From the NCBI RefSeq assembly GCF_030165005.1, contig NZ_JASNNW010000001.1, forward strand, positions 434,001-498,000: a DNA stretch of 64,000 nucleotides. Direction: 5' to 3'. Positions within the stretch are counted from its first letter, which is position 1. Each line of letters opens with the position of its first letter. The DNA comes from Blastococcus capsensis. GTDB lineage: Bacteria; Actinomycetota; Actinomycetes; Mycobacteriales; Geodermatophilaceae. The position numbers and the translations under genes were made by a program. The notes below the pieces were generated by a model. It had not been told where the DNA came from, did not search any database, and saw nothing but the letters and a program-made list of their open reading frames with translations. Shown here piece after piece: positions 42,789 through 51,065 of this stretch.

Positions 42789-43977
42789 CCCCGGCACCGC
42801 CCCAGGCATAGGAAGCTTTACCCCCCACAACGGGGGTCCGGACGTAGGTAAAGCCTCCTATGCCCGGGTGCCAGGGAGGGACGTCGTCGACACCGTGCTG
42901 GGCTTCGCGCGCACGCTCCGGCACGCCGGCGTCGGCGCCTCTCCCGACCGGGTGTCGGCGATGCTCTCCGCCCTCGGGCACCTCGACGTGCTGGACCCGG
43001 CGGCGGTCTACTGGGCGGGCCGGCTGACCCTCTGCGCCGGGCCGGACGACCTGGACCGCTACGACGTCGCGTTCCTGGCGTGGTTCTCCGGGCAGCGCGC
43101 CCGGATACCCCGCACCGCCGCGCAGCCGGAGGTCCGGCTGGCCGCGAGCGCGCCGCTGGATGCCGGGACCGGCGAGGGCGACGACGACGGCGACGCCCCC
43201 GACCTGGCGGCGCAGGCCAGCGCCGACGAGGTGCTGCGCCACCGGGACGTCGCCGGGCTGACCGACGCCGAGCGTGCGCACCTGCGACAGCTGTTCGCGC
43301 TGCTCGTGCCGGCGTCGCCGATGCGCCCGGCCCGGCGCCGGCGGCCGGCCGTCCACGGCGCGATCCACCCGGGCCGCACGGTGCGGCGCGCGCTGCGGGA
43401 CGGCGGCGAGGTGAGCCGGCTGCTGCACCGCCGGGCGCGCCCCCGGCCCCGGCGGGTGGTGCTGCTGATCGACGTCTCGGGGTCGATGACGCCCTACGCC
43501 GATGCGCTGCTGCGGTTCGCGCACGCCGCGGTGCGGGCGCGTCCGGTGTCGACCGAGGTGTTCACCATCGGCACCCGGCTGACCCGCGTCACCCGCGAGC
43601 TGCGGCTGCGCGACCCCGACCGGGCGCTGGCCGCCGGGGGCCAGGCGATCCCGGACTGGTCCGGCGGCACCCGGCTCGGTGAGGTGCTCAAGGCCTTCCT
43701 CGACCGGTGGGGGCAGCGCGGCACGGCGCGGGGCGCGGTGGTCGTCGTCTGCAGCGACGGCTGGGAGCGCGGCGGCACCGACCTGCTGGCCGCGCAGATG
43801 GCGCGGCTGCGCCGGCTGGCGCACGCCGTCGTCTGGGTGAACCCGCACAAGGGCCGGAGCGGCTACGAGCCGCTCACCGGCGGGATGCAGGCGGCGCTGC
43901 CGTCGGTGGACCACTTCGTCGCCGGGCACAGCATGGCCGCCTTCGAGGAGCTGTCTGGAGTGATCTCGCGTGCCTGA
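42781..43977 (+). CDS. vWA-domain protein (CoxE-like) with an in-frame palindromic insert
   Basis: A 398-aa protein. The N-terminal half (VVDTVLGFARTLRHAGVGASPDRV...) and C-terminal vWA domain (VVLLIDVSGSMTPYADALLRFAHA, MIDAS DxSxS; WSGGTRLGEVL; VVVCSDGWERGG) match CoxE, the partner of the MoxR-like ATPase upstream. Residues about 9-30 are encoded by a 58-base hairpin-forming element, unlike the family and lower in GC. Without it the protein would start close to MADPGTAPG...RDVVDTVLG. The GTG start lies inside the end of the upstream gene. Expected role: maturation of a Mo hydroxylase. Confidence 0.87.
   Translation: MADPGTAPGIGSFTPHNGGPDVGKASYARVPGRDVVDTVLGFARTLRHAGVGASPDRVSAMLSALGHLDVLDPAAVYWAGRLTLCAGPDDLDRYDVAFLAWFSGQRARIPRTAAQPEVRLAASAPLDAGTGEGDDDGDAPDLAAQASADEVLRHRDVAGLTDAERAHLRQLFALLVPASPMRPARRRRPAVHGAIHPGRTVRRALRDGGEVSRLLHRRARPRPRRVVLLIDVSGSMTPYADALLRFAHAAVRARPVSTEVFTIGTRLTRVTRELRLRDPDRALAAGGQAIPDWSGGTRLGEVLKAFLDRWGQRGTARGAVVVVCSDGWERGGTDLLAAQMARLRRLAHAVVWVNPHKGRSGYEPLTGGMQAALPSVDHFVAGHSMAAFEELSGVISRA
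42806..42863. repeat. Palindromic element inside the coxE-like coding sequence
   Basis: GCATAGGAAGCTTTACC (42806-42822) and GGTAAAGCCTCCTATGC (42847-42863) are inverted with 16 of 17 matches. A smaller stem of five C/G pairs lies between them, and GGCACC/GGTGCC (42793-42798, 42867-42872) pair outside. The element keeps the reading frame open and encodes about 20 residues of the N-terminal tail. Confidence 0.8.
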
Positions 43978-44072
43978 AGGACCCCTCGAAGGCCCCCCCT
44001 GCCACCCACCGCTCGCATGCTCGCGCCGGGCCCCTGCAGGGAGGCCGCCGTGCCGACGGAAGGATCCTGACG

Positions 44073-45194
44073 ATGCGTGACGTGCTCGAGGATCTGGTCG
44101 GCTGGTGGCAGGCGGGGGAGACCGTCGGCATGGGCACGGTGGTGGGGACCTGGCGCTCGGCGCCCCGCCCTGCGGGTGCCTCGATGCTGGTCGGTCCGGA
44201 CGGCACCGCGGTGGGCAGCGTCTCCGGCGGCTGCGTGGAGGGCGCGGTCTACGAGGAGGCCAAGGACGTCGTCGAGACCGGCGAGCCCACGCTGCGGCGC
44301 TACGGCGTCAGCGACGACGACGCCCTCGCCGTCGGGCTGACCTGTGGCGGCATCCTCGACGTGTTCGTGGAGTCGGTCTCGCGCGAGTCGTTCCCGGAGC
44401 TCGGTGAGGTCGCTGCGTCGGTGGGCCGGCACGAGCCGGTCGCCGTCGTCACCGTGGTGGGCGGGCCCGACGACCGGCTGGGCCGGCGGCTGGTCCTGTG
44501 GCCCGACCGTGCGTCGGGGACGCTCGGCTCGCAGCGCCTGGACGACGCCGTCGCCGACGACGCCCGCGGCATGCTCGCCGCCGGCCGCACCGCCCTGCTG
44601 CACGTGGGCCACGACGGGGAGCGGCGGGGCGACGACCTGACCGTCTTCGTGAACTCCTTCGCCCCGGCGGCGCGGATGGTCGTGTTCGGTGCGATCGACT
44701 TCGCCGCCGCGGTCGCCCGGGTGGGGGCGTTCCTGGGCTACCGGGTGACCGTCTGCGACGCGCGCCCGGTGTTCGCGACCCCGAAGCGGTTCCCCGAGGC
44801 GCACGAGGTGGTGGTCGAGTGGCCGCACCGCTACCTGCGGGCCGAGCTCGACGGCGGGCGGATCGACGAGCGCACCGTGCTGTGCGTGCTCACCCACGAC
44901 CCGAAGTTCGACGTCCCGCTGCTGGAGATCGCGCTGCGGGCGCCGGTCGCCTACGTGGGTGCGATGGGCTCCCGCCGCACGCACGACGAGCGCCTGGACC
45001 GGCTGCGCGAGGCGGGGCTCACGGAAGAGGAGTTCGGCCGGCTCTCCTCGCCGATCGGGCTGGACCTGGGGGCGCGCACGCCGGAGGAGACGGCGGTCTC
45101 GATCGCGGCGGAGATCGTCCAGGGCCGGTGGGGCGGCACCGGCCGGCGCCTGGCCGCCGTCGACGGCCCCATCCATCGCACGGCCGACCGCTGA
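44073..45194 (+). CDS. XdhC/CoxI family Mo-hydroxylase maturation factor
   Basis: A 373-aa protein. The N-terminal XdhC/CoxI domain (GTVVGTWRSAPRPAGASMLV, GSVSGGCVEGAVYEEA, GLTCGGILDVFVE) is followed by a Rossmann C-terminal domain (YRVTVCDARPVFATPKRFPEA, YVGAMGSRRTHDERLDRLREAGL, IGLDLGARTPEETAVSIAAEI). XdhC proteins carry and sulfurate the Mo cofactor before inserting it into xanthine or CO dehydrogenase-type enzymes. GGAAGGA lies eight bases before the ATG. It follows the CoxD/CoxE-like pair on the same strand and fits them as a third maturation gene. Confidence 0.92.
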   Translation: MRDVLEDLVGWWQAGETVGMGTVVGTWRSAPRPAGASMLVGPDGTAVGSVSGGCVEGAVYEEAKDVVETGEPTLRRYGVSDDDALAVGLTCGGILDVFVESVSRESFPELGEVAASVGRHEPVAVVTVVGGPDDRLGRRLVLWPDRASGTLGSQRLDDAVADDARGMLAAGRTALLHVGHDGERRGDDLTVFVNSFAPAARMVVFGAIDFAAAVARVGAFLGYRVTVCDARPVFATPKRFPEAHEVVVEWPHRYLRAELDGGRIDERTVLCVLTHDPKFDVPLLEIALRAPVAYVGAMGSRRTHDERLDRLREAGLTEEEFGRLSSPIGLDLGARTPEETAVSIAAEIVQGRWGGTGRRLAAVDGPIHRTADR

Positions 45195-45260
45195 GGACCC
45201 CTCCTTGGTGATCATCGTCGAACGGCTGTCCCCGTCGGCGTGGCGGGCAGCCACCTGCCG

Positions 45261-45839
45261 ATGATCAACTCGGAGCTGCCGTACGTGTACGACGTCGAGA
45301 TCGTCGGGCTGCTGGCCTCCCCGGCGCACCGCTACGCCGGCCGCCCCGGGGCGACGGTGCCGGACCAGGCGGCCGATCGGCGGGACCGGCTGGAGATCCG
45401 GGCGGGGGTCGGCATCGTGGGCGACCGCTACGCCGGGAGGCCGGCGCACCGCGACGCCCAGGTGACGGTGCTGGCGGTGGAGTCGCTGGAGTCGCTCGCG
45501 ACGGAGCTGGGGACCGCGCCGTCCGACCCGCTGCTCGCCCGGCGGAACGTGGTGCTGCGCGGGGCCGAGGTGGAGGCGCTGCGCGGGCAGGAGTTCGTCC
45601 TCGACTCCGGCGCCGGGCCGGTCCTGCTGCGGGGCGGGCGACCGGCCAATCCATGCGCGTGGATGGACGCGGTGCTCGCGCCGGGCGCCCATCGAGGGCT
45701 CCGCGGGCGGGGCGGGGTCCGCTGCGCGGCGCTCTCCGACGGCGTGCTCCGGCTGGGCCCCGCCGTCCTGCGCAGCGCCCTGCCGCTGGACGCCACGGCG
45801 GCCGGTGCCGCCCGTCCCCTCGGCAGGCTCCGGCGGTGA
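45261..45839 (+). CDS. MOSC-domain protein
   Basis: A 192-aa single MOSC domain (VEIVGLLASPAHRYAGRPG; AGVGIVGDRYAGRPAHRDAQVTVLAVESLESL; LARRNVVLRGAEVEAL; RPANPCAWMDAVLAPGAHRGLRGRGGVRC). MOSC domains bind Mo cofactor or carry sulfur; the conserved Cys in NPCAWMD is present. It follows xdhC and fits the molybdenum context. The start is unsure: GTG 45240, ATG 45261 and GTG 45286 are in frame with no clear ribosome-binding site. Confidence 0.8.
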   Translation: MINSELPYVYDVEIVGLLASPAHRYAGRPGATVPDQAADRRDRLEIRAGVGIVGDRYAGRPAHRDAQVTVLAVESLESLATELGTAPSDPLLARRNVVLRGAEVEALRGQEFVLDSGAGPVLLRGGRPANPCAWMDAVLAPGAHRGLRGRGGVRCAALSDGVLRLGPAVLRSALPLDATAAGAARPLGRLRR

Positions 45840-46023
45840 ACCCGCGCGCCGGAACCGGTGGTGTTCCCGCCCCCCTCGGGGGACGCTGCGATCGGAGCAC
45901 GGTGTGCCACAGCTGGACGGGCCACGATCCGCATGCCGTACCCGGTGCGCGCTGAGCCACCGGCCGGCCTGCACCATGGTTCCGGGCGGGGCCACGGGGC
46001 TCTCGCGGATGACGAGGGGACAC

Positions 46024-46743
46024 ATGCGCATTCGGCGTCTCGCCGTGATGGGGACAGCGGGTCTGCTGCTCGCCGGCTGCGGCGGTTCCGAGGAGTCCGG
46101 CTCCGAGGCGGCGGCCAGCTCCGCCGGCGAGGAGAGCGGTAGCTCGCTGGCCGAGATGGAGGCGTCCGAGATCGTCGATGCCGCGTTCACCGCCCTGGAG
46201 GGGGCCGGGGCCGCGCACGTCGTCGGTTCGATCGAGGAGGCCGGCTCCACCCAGGAGCTCGACCTGCAGCTGCAGGGCGACGACGCCCAGGGCTCGATCG
46301 TCATGGACGGCGTGACCGTGGAGCTGATCTACGTCGACGGCAGCGCCTACCTGATGGCGCCGGCAGGCTTCTGGGCGTCGTTCGGGATGCCGGCGGAGTT
46401 CACCGGGCAGCTCGAGGCGCAGTGGGTGCTCATGCCGGCCGAGGCGGCGAGCTCCTTCACCGCTCTGACGTTGTCCGGCCTGGTCGACGAGCTGCGGGCC
46501 TCCGGTGGCGACCAGATCACCGGCGAGGTCACCACCGACGAGCTCGACGGTGAGCCGGTCGTCGTCGTCACCCAGGAGGACGGCAGCACGCTCACCGTCG
46601 CCGACGACGAGGAGAACCCGTACCCGCTGCTGATCGAGGACGAGGGCGAGGCCCCGGCCACCGTCGAGTTCCGCGACTTCGGCACCGAGGCGGCGATCAC
46701 CGCGCCGGCGAGCCCGGTGGACCTGGACGACCTCGGCGGCTGA
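46024..46743 (+). CDS. Lipoprotein, LppX/LprG-like fold candidate
   Basis: A 239-aa secreted lipoprotein: signal peptide with lipobox LLAGC (Cys19), then a Ser/Glu-rich linker and a globular domain with AHVVGSIEEAGSTQELDLQL, VELIYVDGSAYLMAP and FWASFGMPAEFTG. The antiparallel-strand pattern recalls mycobacterial LppX/LprG-type lipid-binding lipoproteins, but this is a fold guess. A paralogue lies 200 bases downstream, sharing FWASFGMP and the DGS/YL motif. Probably surface or envelope lipid transport or sensing. Confidence 0.75.
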   Translation: MRIRRLAVMGTAGLLLAGCGGSEESGSEAAASSAGEESGSSLAEMEASEIVDAAFTALEGAGAAHVVGSIEEAGSTQELDLQLQGDDAQGSIVMDGVTVELIYVDGSAYLMAPAGFWASFGMPAEFTGQLEAQWVLMPAEAASSFTALTLSGLVDELRASGGDQITGEVTTDELDGEPVVVVTQEDGSTLTVADDEENPYPLLIEDEGEAPATVEFRDFGTEAAITAPASPVDLDDLGG

Positions 46744-46943
46744 CCCGGCCGGTGCCGATGCGCGGTCCAGCGGTGCCGACGCCGTCCTGCGCTCGGTCGT
46801 GCCGCCGGACGCCGCCCGCGCCGGGGCCCTGACGGCACCGACACGCCGGGCGATACCGGCTGCTGGTCGTTCGGCCAGCCGACCCGCACGATCTCCCCGG
46901 CCGGACGTGCGGGTTCCGGGATCCAGCCCTCCGGAGGAACTCC

Positions 46944-47612
46944 ATGCGCATCCCCCAGCTCACCGTGGCCGCGGCCGCGGCACTCCTCCTTACCGCCTGC
47001 GGCAGCAGCGGCCCGCTCGACGGCAAGACCGGCCCCGAGGTCGCCGCTGCCGCTGCCGACGCCCTGGAGGAGGCCGGCTCCTTCCACGTCTCGGGCGAGG
47101 TGACGTCGGGCGGCGAGGAGGCCGAGGTCGACCTGCACGTGCAGGGGGAGGACCTGATCGGCTCCATCACCACCGAGGGCGTCGAGCTCCAGCTGCTGGG
47201 CCTCGACGGCTCGGTGTACCTGCAGGCGCCGCCGGACTTCTGGGCTTCCTTCGGCATGCCGGAGGAGATGGCCGCCGGGTTCGATGGCCAGTGGTTGGTC
47301 GTCCCGGGCGAGGCCATGGCCGAGTTCGACGACTTCTCCCTCGACGGGTTCGTGGAGCAGTTCCGCGACCCGGAGAGCCAGGTCCAGGAGGAGGTCACCG
47401 AGGACGAGGTCGACGGCCAGGAGGTCGTCGTCGTCGAGCAGGAGGACGGCAGCAAGCTGTTCGTCGCCAACGACGAGCCGTCGTACCCCGTCCGGATCAC
47501 CAACGAGGGCGACTCCTCCGGCACCGTCACCTTCAGCCGGTTCGGCGAGGAGGAGGACATCTCCGCCCCCTCCGACGCGATCGACCTCATGGAGATGATG
47601 GGCGGCGCCTGA
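46944..47612 (+). CDS. Lipoprotein paralogue of the preceding gene
   Basis: A 222-aa lipoprotein with lipobox LLTAC (Cys19), followed by the same domain: SFHVSGEVTSGGEEAEVDLHVQ, VELQLLGLDGSVYLQAPPDFWASFGMPEEMAAG and VEQEDGSKLFVANDEPSYPVRI. The mature part is strongly acidic. It is a tandem duplicate of the upstream gene with a shorter linker. A 13-base-arm hairpin ends the unit. Function unknown beyond an envelope location. Confidence 0.77.
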   Translation: MRIPQLTVAAAAALLLTACGSSGPLDGKTGPEVAAAAADALEEAGSFHVSGEVTSGGEEAEVDLHVQGEDLIGSITTEGVELQLLGLDGSVYLQAPPDFWASFGMPEEMAAGFDGQWLVVPGEAMAEFDDFSLDGFVEQFRDPESQVQEEVTEDEVDGQEVVVVEQEDGSKLFVANDEPSYPVRITNEGDSSGTVTFSRFGEEEDISAPSDAIDLMEMMGGA

Positions 47613-47637
47613 TCCGCGTCCGTCGGGCGCAGGACGA

Positions 47638-47669
47638 GCGTCCGGCCGGGGTCGCTCCCGGCCGGACGC
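47638..47669 (+). terminator. Stem-loop terminator after the lipoprotein pair
   Basis: GCGTCCGGCCGGG (47638-47650) and CCCGGCCGGACGC (47657-47669) form a perfect 13-base stem with a six-base loop, 26 bases after the stop. Confidence 0.8.
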
Positions 47670-47744
47670 ACCGCCCGGTGGCCCCGCAGCCGGCCGGGCC
47701 GGGCAGGGCAGACTGCGCGCGACACCTGCGACGAGAGGAACCCC

Positions 47745-49634
47745 GTGCGCGTGGACCCGACGGCCCCCGGCCCGGTGATCGGGCTGCAGCGCGAGCGGGA
47801 GGTGCTCACCGTCGCGCTCGAGACGAACCGGCACGTGGTCCTGGAAGGGCCCCCGGGCACCGGCAAGTCCACTCTGCTGCGTGCCGTCGCCGACGAGACC
47901 GGGCACGACGTCGTCTTCGTCGAGGGCAACGCGGAGCTGACCCCCGCCCGGCTGGTGGGCTCCTACGACCCGGCCGCGGTCATGGCCGAGGGCTACGTCC
48001 CTGGCAGCTTCACCGACGGGCCGCTGCTCACCGCGATGCGCGGCTCCGGGCTGCTCTACCTCGAGGAGCTCAACCGCATCCCCGAGGAGACGCTGAACGT
48101 CCTCATCACGGTGCTCACCGAGGGCGAGATCGCCGTTCCCCGCCTCGGCACCGTGCGGGCGACGGCGGGGTTCCGCCTGATCGCCGCGATGAACCCGTTC
48201 GACGCGATCGGCACCGCACGGGTCGGGCAGGCGATCGCCGACCGGATGTGCCGGGTGGTGCTCGGCTACCAGGACGAGGCCGCCGAGCAGGAGATCGTCG
48301 CGGCGGTGACCGGGGCCGAGCCTCGTCCCGTGACGCTGGCGGTCCGGCTCGTGCGGGCCACCCGCGACCACCGTGACCTGCGCACCGGGTCGTCGGTGCG
48401 CGGCGCCATCGACCTCGTGCTCCTGCTCGGCGGACTCGTGCGGCTGCGCGGCATGGCGGGACTGGACGACGACGGCGCACGGGCCGCGGCGCGGGACGCC
48501 CTGCACGCCGCTCTGTCGGGGCGGATCCGGGTGACCGAGGGCGTCGAGCGCACCGCGGAGAGCGTCCTGGACGAGATCCTCGACCAGGTGTGGCCGGCCG
48601 ACGCCGGGCCACCGGCCGACGGACCGCCCGACGCACCTCCGGCGCCCTCCGGGGACGGCCCGGGAAAAGCGGGGGGCCTGCCGCCTGAGGCGGCAGGCCC
48701 TGATGCCGGTGCGCAGCGGCGCGAGCGGCCTGGCCGGCGCGGCCCGCGGCAGACCGCCCGCCGGGAGCTGCAGCTGCGGCACGCCTCCTTCGACGAGGTC
48801 AGTCCCGAGGTCGGCGAGCTCGACGAGGAGGCGTTCGCCGCGCTGATGGGCGCGGATCCGGACGCGGCGGCGGCCCTGCTGGCCGACCTGGCGCTGGCCA
48901 CCGACCGGGAGCTGCGCGCGGCCGCTCGTCGCCTGGCGGCGCGGGTGTTCGTGCAGGTCGGCAGGGTGGGCAGCGCACGCGCGCGGGGCACCCGGCGGCT
49001 GGCCGCGGCCCGCGGCGGGGACGGCGAGCTGGACCTCGACCGGACGCTGGACCGCTGGACCGGGCCGTGGCCGCCGCTGCCCGAGGACGTGGTGACCCGG
49101 CGCTGGACCGGTTCCCGCCGGGCGGTCTGCCTCGTCGTGGACCGGTCGGGGTCGATGGGCGGGCTGGGCGTGGCGATCGCGGCGGTGGCCGCGGCCGGGG
49201 TGGTCCTGGCGGCGGGGGAGCGGCTGCAGACCAGCGTGCTCGCCTTCGCCGACCGGGTGGAGGTGCTGCAGCAGCACGGCCGGCACCGGTCACCGGAGGA
49301 CCTGGTGCTGGCGCTGGTGGGCCTGCGCGGCCACGGCACGACCGACCTGGCGGCGGCGCTCCGGGCGGCCGCGGCCCAGCTGCGGACGGCGGCGCACGCC
49401 GACGAGCGGGTCGTCGTCCTGCTGTCGGACTGCCTGGCGACCACCGGCGGCCCCGCGGGCTCGGCGCTGGCCGGCATCGACCGGCTCGACGTGCTGTGCC
49501 CGCTGCCCGACGGCGCCGCCGAGGCCGAGGCGCTGGCGGCGTCCCGGTCGCTGGCCGCCCGTGGGGGCGGATCGGTGGCCCCCGTGCGGTCGCTGACCGC
49601 TCTGGGCCCGGCGCTCACCAGGCTGCTGGCGTGA
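47745..49634 (+). CDS. Fused MoxR-type AAA ATPase and vWA protein (Mg-chelatase-like)
   Basis: A 629-aa fusion. The AAA+ half has LEGPPGTGKSTLLRAV (Walker A), LLYLEELNRIPEETLNVLITVLTEGEI (Walker B region) and AAMNPFDAIGTARV. A Pro/Gly-rich linker (about 285-345) leads to a helical region and a C-terminal vWA domain (VCLVVDRSGSMGGLG, MIDAS; GHGTTDLAAAL; VVVLLSDCLA). The arrangement resembles ChlI-ChlD chelatase subunits or MoxR-vWA metal-centre chaperones. It is a second such module, separate from the CoxD/CoxE-like pair. The linker is partly encoded by a 27-base hairpin. Partner unknown. Confidence 0.88.
   Translation: MRVDPTAPGPVIGLQREREVLTVALETNRHVVLEGPPGTGKSTLLRAVADETGHDVVFVEGNAELTPARLVGSYDPAAVMAEGYVPGSFTDGPLLTAMRGSGLLYLEELNRIPEETLNVLITVLTEGEIAVPRLGTVRATAGFRLIAAMNPFDAIGTARVGQAIADRMCRVVLGYQDEAAEQEIVAAVTGAEPRPVTLAVRLVRATRDHRDLRTGSSVRGAIDLVLLLGGLVRLRGMAGLDDDGARAAARDALHAALSGRIRVTEGVERTAESVLDEILDQVWPADAGPPADGPPDAPPAPSGDGPGKAGGLPPEAAGPDAGAQRRERPGRRGPRQTARRELQLRHASFDEVSPEVGELDEEAFAALMGADPDAAAALLADLALATDRELRAAARRLAARVFVQVGRVGSARARGTRRLAAARGGDGELDLDRTLDRWTGPWPPLPEDVVTRRWTGSRRAVCLVVDRSGSMGGLGVAIAAVAAAGVVLAAGERLQTSVLAFADRVEVLQQHGRHRSPEDLVLALVGLRGHGTTDLAAALRAAAAQLRTAAHADERVVVLLSDCLATTGGPAGSALAGIDRLDVLCPLPDGAAEAEALAASRSLAARGGGSVAPVRSLTALGPALTRLLA
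48674..48700. repeat. Hairpin inside the linker of the AAA-vWA gene
   Basis: GGGCCTGCCGCC (48674-48685) and GGCGGCAGGCCC (48689-48700) form a perfect 12-base stem around TGA. Preceded by GAAAAGC, it looks like an intergenic terminator-type palindrome, yet it is in frame and codes for part of the disordered linker. Confidence 0.75.
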
Positions 49635-49685
49635 CGGGGCTTCCCTGAGCTGGATGTCGCCCGCCGAGCGGGGGGCCGGAGGCCT

Positions 49686-49724
49686 CCCCGAGGTGGGTGG
49701 GCAACAGCTCCACGCACCTCGGGG
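49686..49724. terminator. Stem-loop between converging genes
   Basis: CCCCGAGGTG (49686-49695) pairs with CACCTCGGGG (49715-49724). It lies in the gap between the AAA-vWA gene and the converging alcohol dehydrogenase gene and can serve both. Confidence 0.7.
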
Positions 49725-49766
49725 ACGGCTCCCGGCTGCGGTGCCGTCCGGAGGACGACGGTGCTG

Positions 49767-50894
49767 TCAGCGATCCGCGTCGGTGTAGACGATCATCCCG
49801 CGGATGTTCTTGCCGTCGCGCATGTCCTGGTAGCCCTGGTTGATCTCCTCCAGGGAGTACCGGGTGGTCACCAGCTCGTCGAGCTTCAGCTGCCCCTCCT
49901 GGTAGAGCGAGAGCAGCTCGGGGATGGCGTTGCGCGGGGCCAGACCGCCGAAGATGGCGCCCTGGAGGTCCTTCTGCAGCAGGGTCAGCTCGAAGAGGCT
50001 GAGCTTGACGTCGATGTTCAGCGCGTTGCCCATGCCGGTGACGACGGCGCGACCGCCCTTGCCGGTGACGCTGAGCGCGGCGGCGACGTCCTCGCCCTGG
50101 ATGTCGCCGACGGTGATGATCGTCTTCTCCGCCATGCGGCCCCAGGTGAGCTCGTTGATCGCCGGGGTCGCCTCCTCGATGTCGGCGAAGGTGTGCGTGG
50201 CGCCCATGTCCATGGCCCACTCGCGCTTCTGGGCCACCGGCTCGATGACCATGACCCGCTTGGCGCCGGCCGCGGCCGCGCCCTGCACGGCGTTCATGCC
50301 GACACCGCCGACGCCCATGACCACGACGTTCTCGCCGGGGCGGACGTCGGCGACCTTCGTGGCCGAGCCCCAGCCGGTGGTGACGCCGCAGCCGACGAGC
50401 GCGGCGATGTCCAGCGGGATGTCCGGCTCGATCTTGACCACCGATGCCTGGTGCACGGTCATGTACGGGGAGAACGTGCCGAGCAGGCACATCGGGATGA
50501 CGTCCTTGCCGCGGGCCTGCACCCGGTAGGTGCCGTCGGAGATCGACGTGCCCGCCAGCAGGTTCGCGCCGAGGTCGCACAGGTTCTGCTGCCCGCGCGA
50601 GCACGGCGGGCAGACCCCGCACGCGGGGATGAACGCGGTGACGACGTGGTCGCCCTCCTTGAGCCCGGTCACCCCCGGCCCCACCTTGGTGACGATCCCG
50701 GCGCCCTCGTGGCCGCCGATCACCGGGTAGGAGGCGACCGGGGTCCCGCCGGTGACCAGGTGCTCGTCGCTGTGGCACAGCCCCGAGGCGGCGAGCTGCA
50801 CCTGGACCTCGCCCTCCCGCGGATCACCCAGCTCGATCTCCTCGACCGACCAGTCCTCGCCCACGCCCCACAGGATCGCGCCCTTGGTCTTCAC
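49767..50894 (-). CDS. Mycofactocin-dependent (NDMA-type) alcohol dehydrogenase
   Basis: A 375-aa zinc alcohol dehydrogenase of the class III-like family whose tightly held NAD(H) is recycled by mycofactocin (assayed with the artificial acceptor NDMA). Catalytic zinc ligands are Cys40 (SGLCHSDEH) and His62-Glu63 (GGHEGAG). The structural zinc site is CGVCPPCSRGQQNLC (Cys92, 95, 98, 106). The NAD loop is VVMGVGGVGMNAVQGA. It lies at the edge of the mycofactocin genes, which supports the assignment. GGAAGGA is 9 bases before the GTG. Confidence 0.9.
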   Translation of the reverse strand: MKTKGAILWGVGEDWSVEEIELGDPREGEVQVQLAASGLCHSDEHLVTGGTPVASYPVIGGHEGAGIVTKVGPGVTGLKEGDHVVTAFIPACGVCPPCSRGQQNLCDLGANLLAGTSISDGTYRVQARGKDVIPMCLLGTFSPYMTVHQASVVKIEPDIPLDIAALVGCGVTTGWGSATKVADVRPGENVVVMGVGGVGMNAVQGAAAAGAKRVMVIEPVAQKREWAMDMGATHTFADIEEATPAINELTWGRMAEKTIITVGDIQGEDVAAALSVTGKGGRAVVTGMGNALNIDVKLSLFELTLLQKDLQGAIFGGLAPRNAIPELLSLYQEGQLKLDELVTTRYSLEEINQGYQDMRDGKNIRGMIVYTDADR

Positions 50895-51065
50895 CCGGGA
50901 TGTTCCTTCCGTCGGCCCGCGTGCCCGCGGGTGCTCGAGCCACACGCCGCTGCGGCGTGTGCACCGCGGCACAGCCTGCGGAGCCAGGGCGGGCACGTCA
51001 AGGGAGGGCCGGGCCGGCTGCAACGTGCTGCACGGCGGCGCGGCCGCGTCGTGGAGACTCCGCGC

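Noticed and set aside
45207-45266. TGATCATCG and CGATGATCA inverted 9-mers around the xdhC-MOSC gap considered as terminator
   Set aside because: The loop is over 40 bases and the stem is short and AT-containing, so it is a weak hairpin in this GC context; it may be chance.
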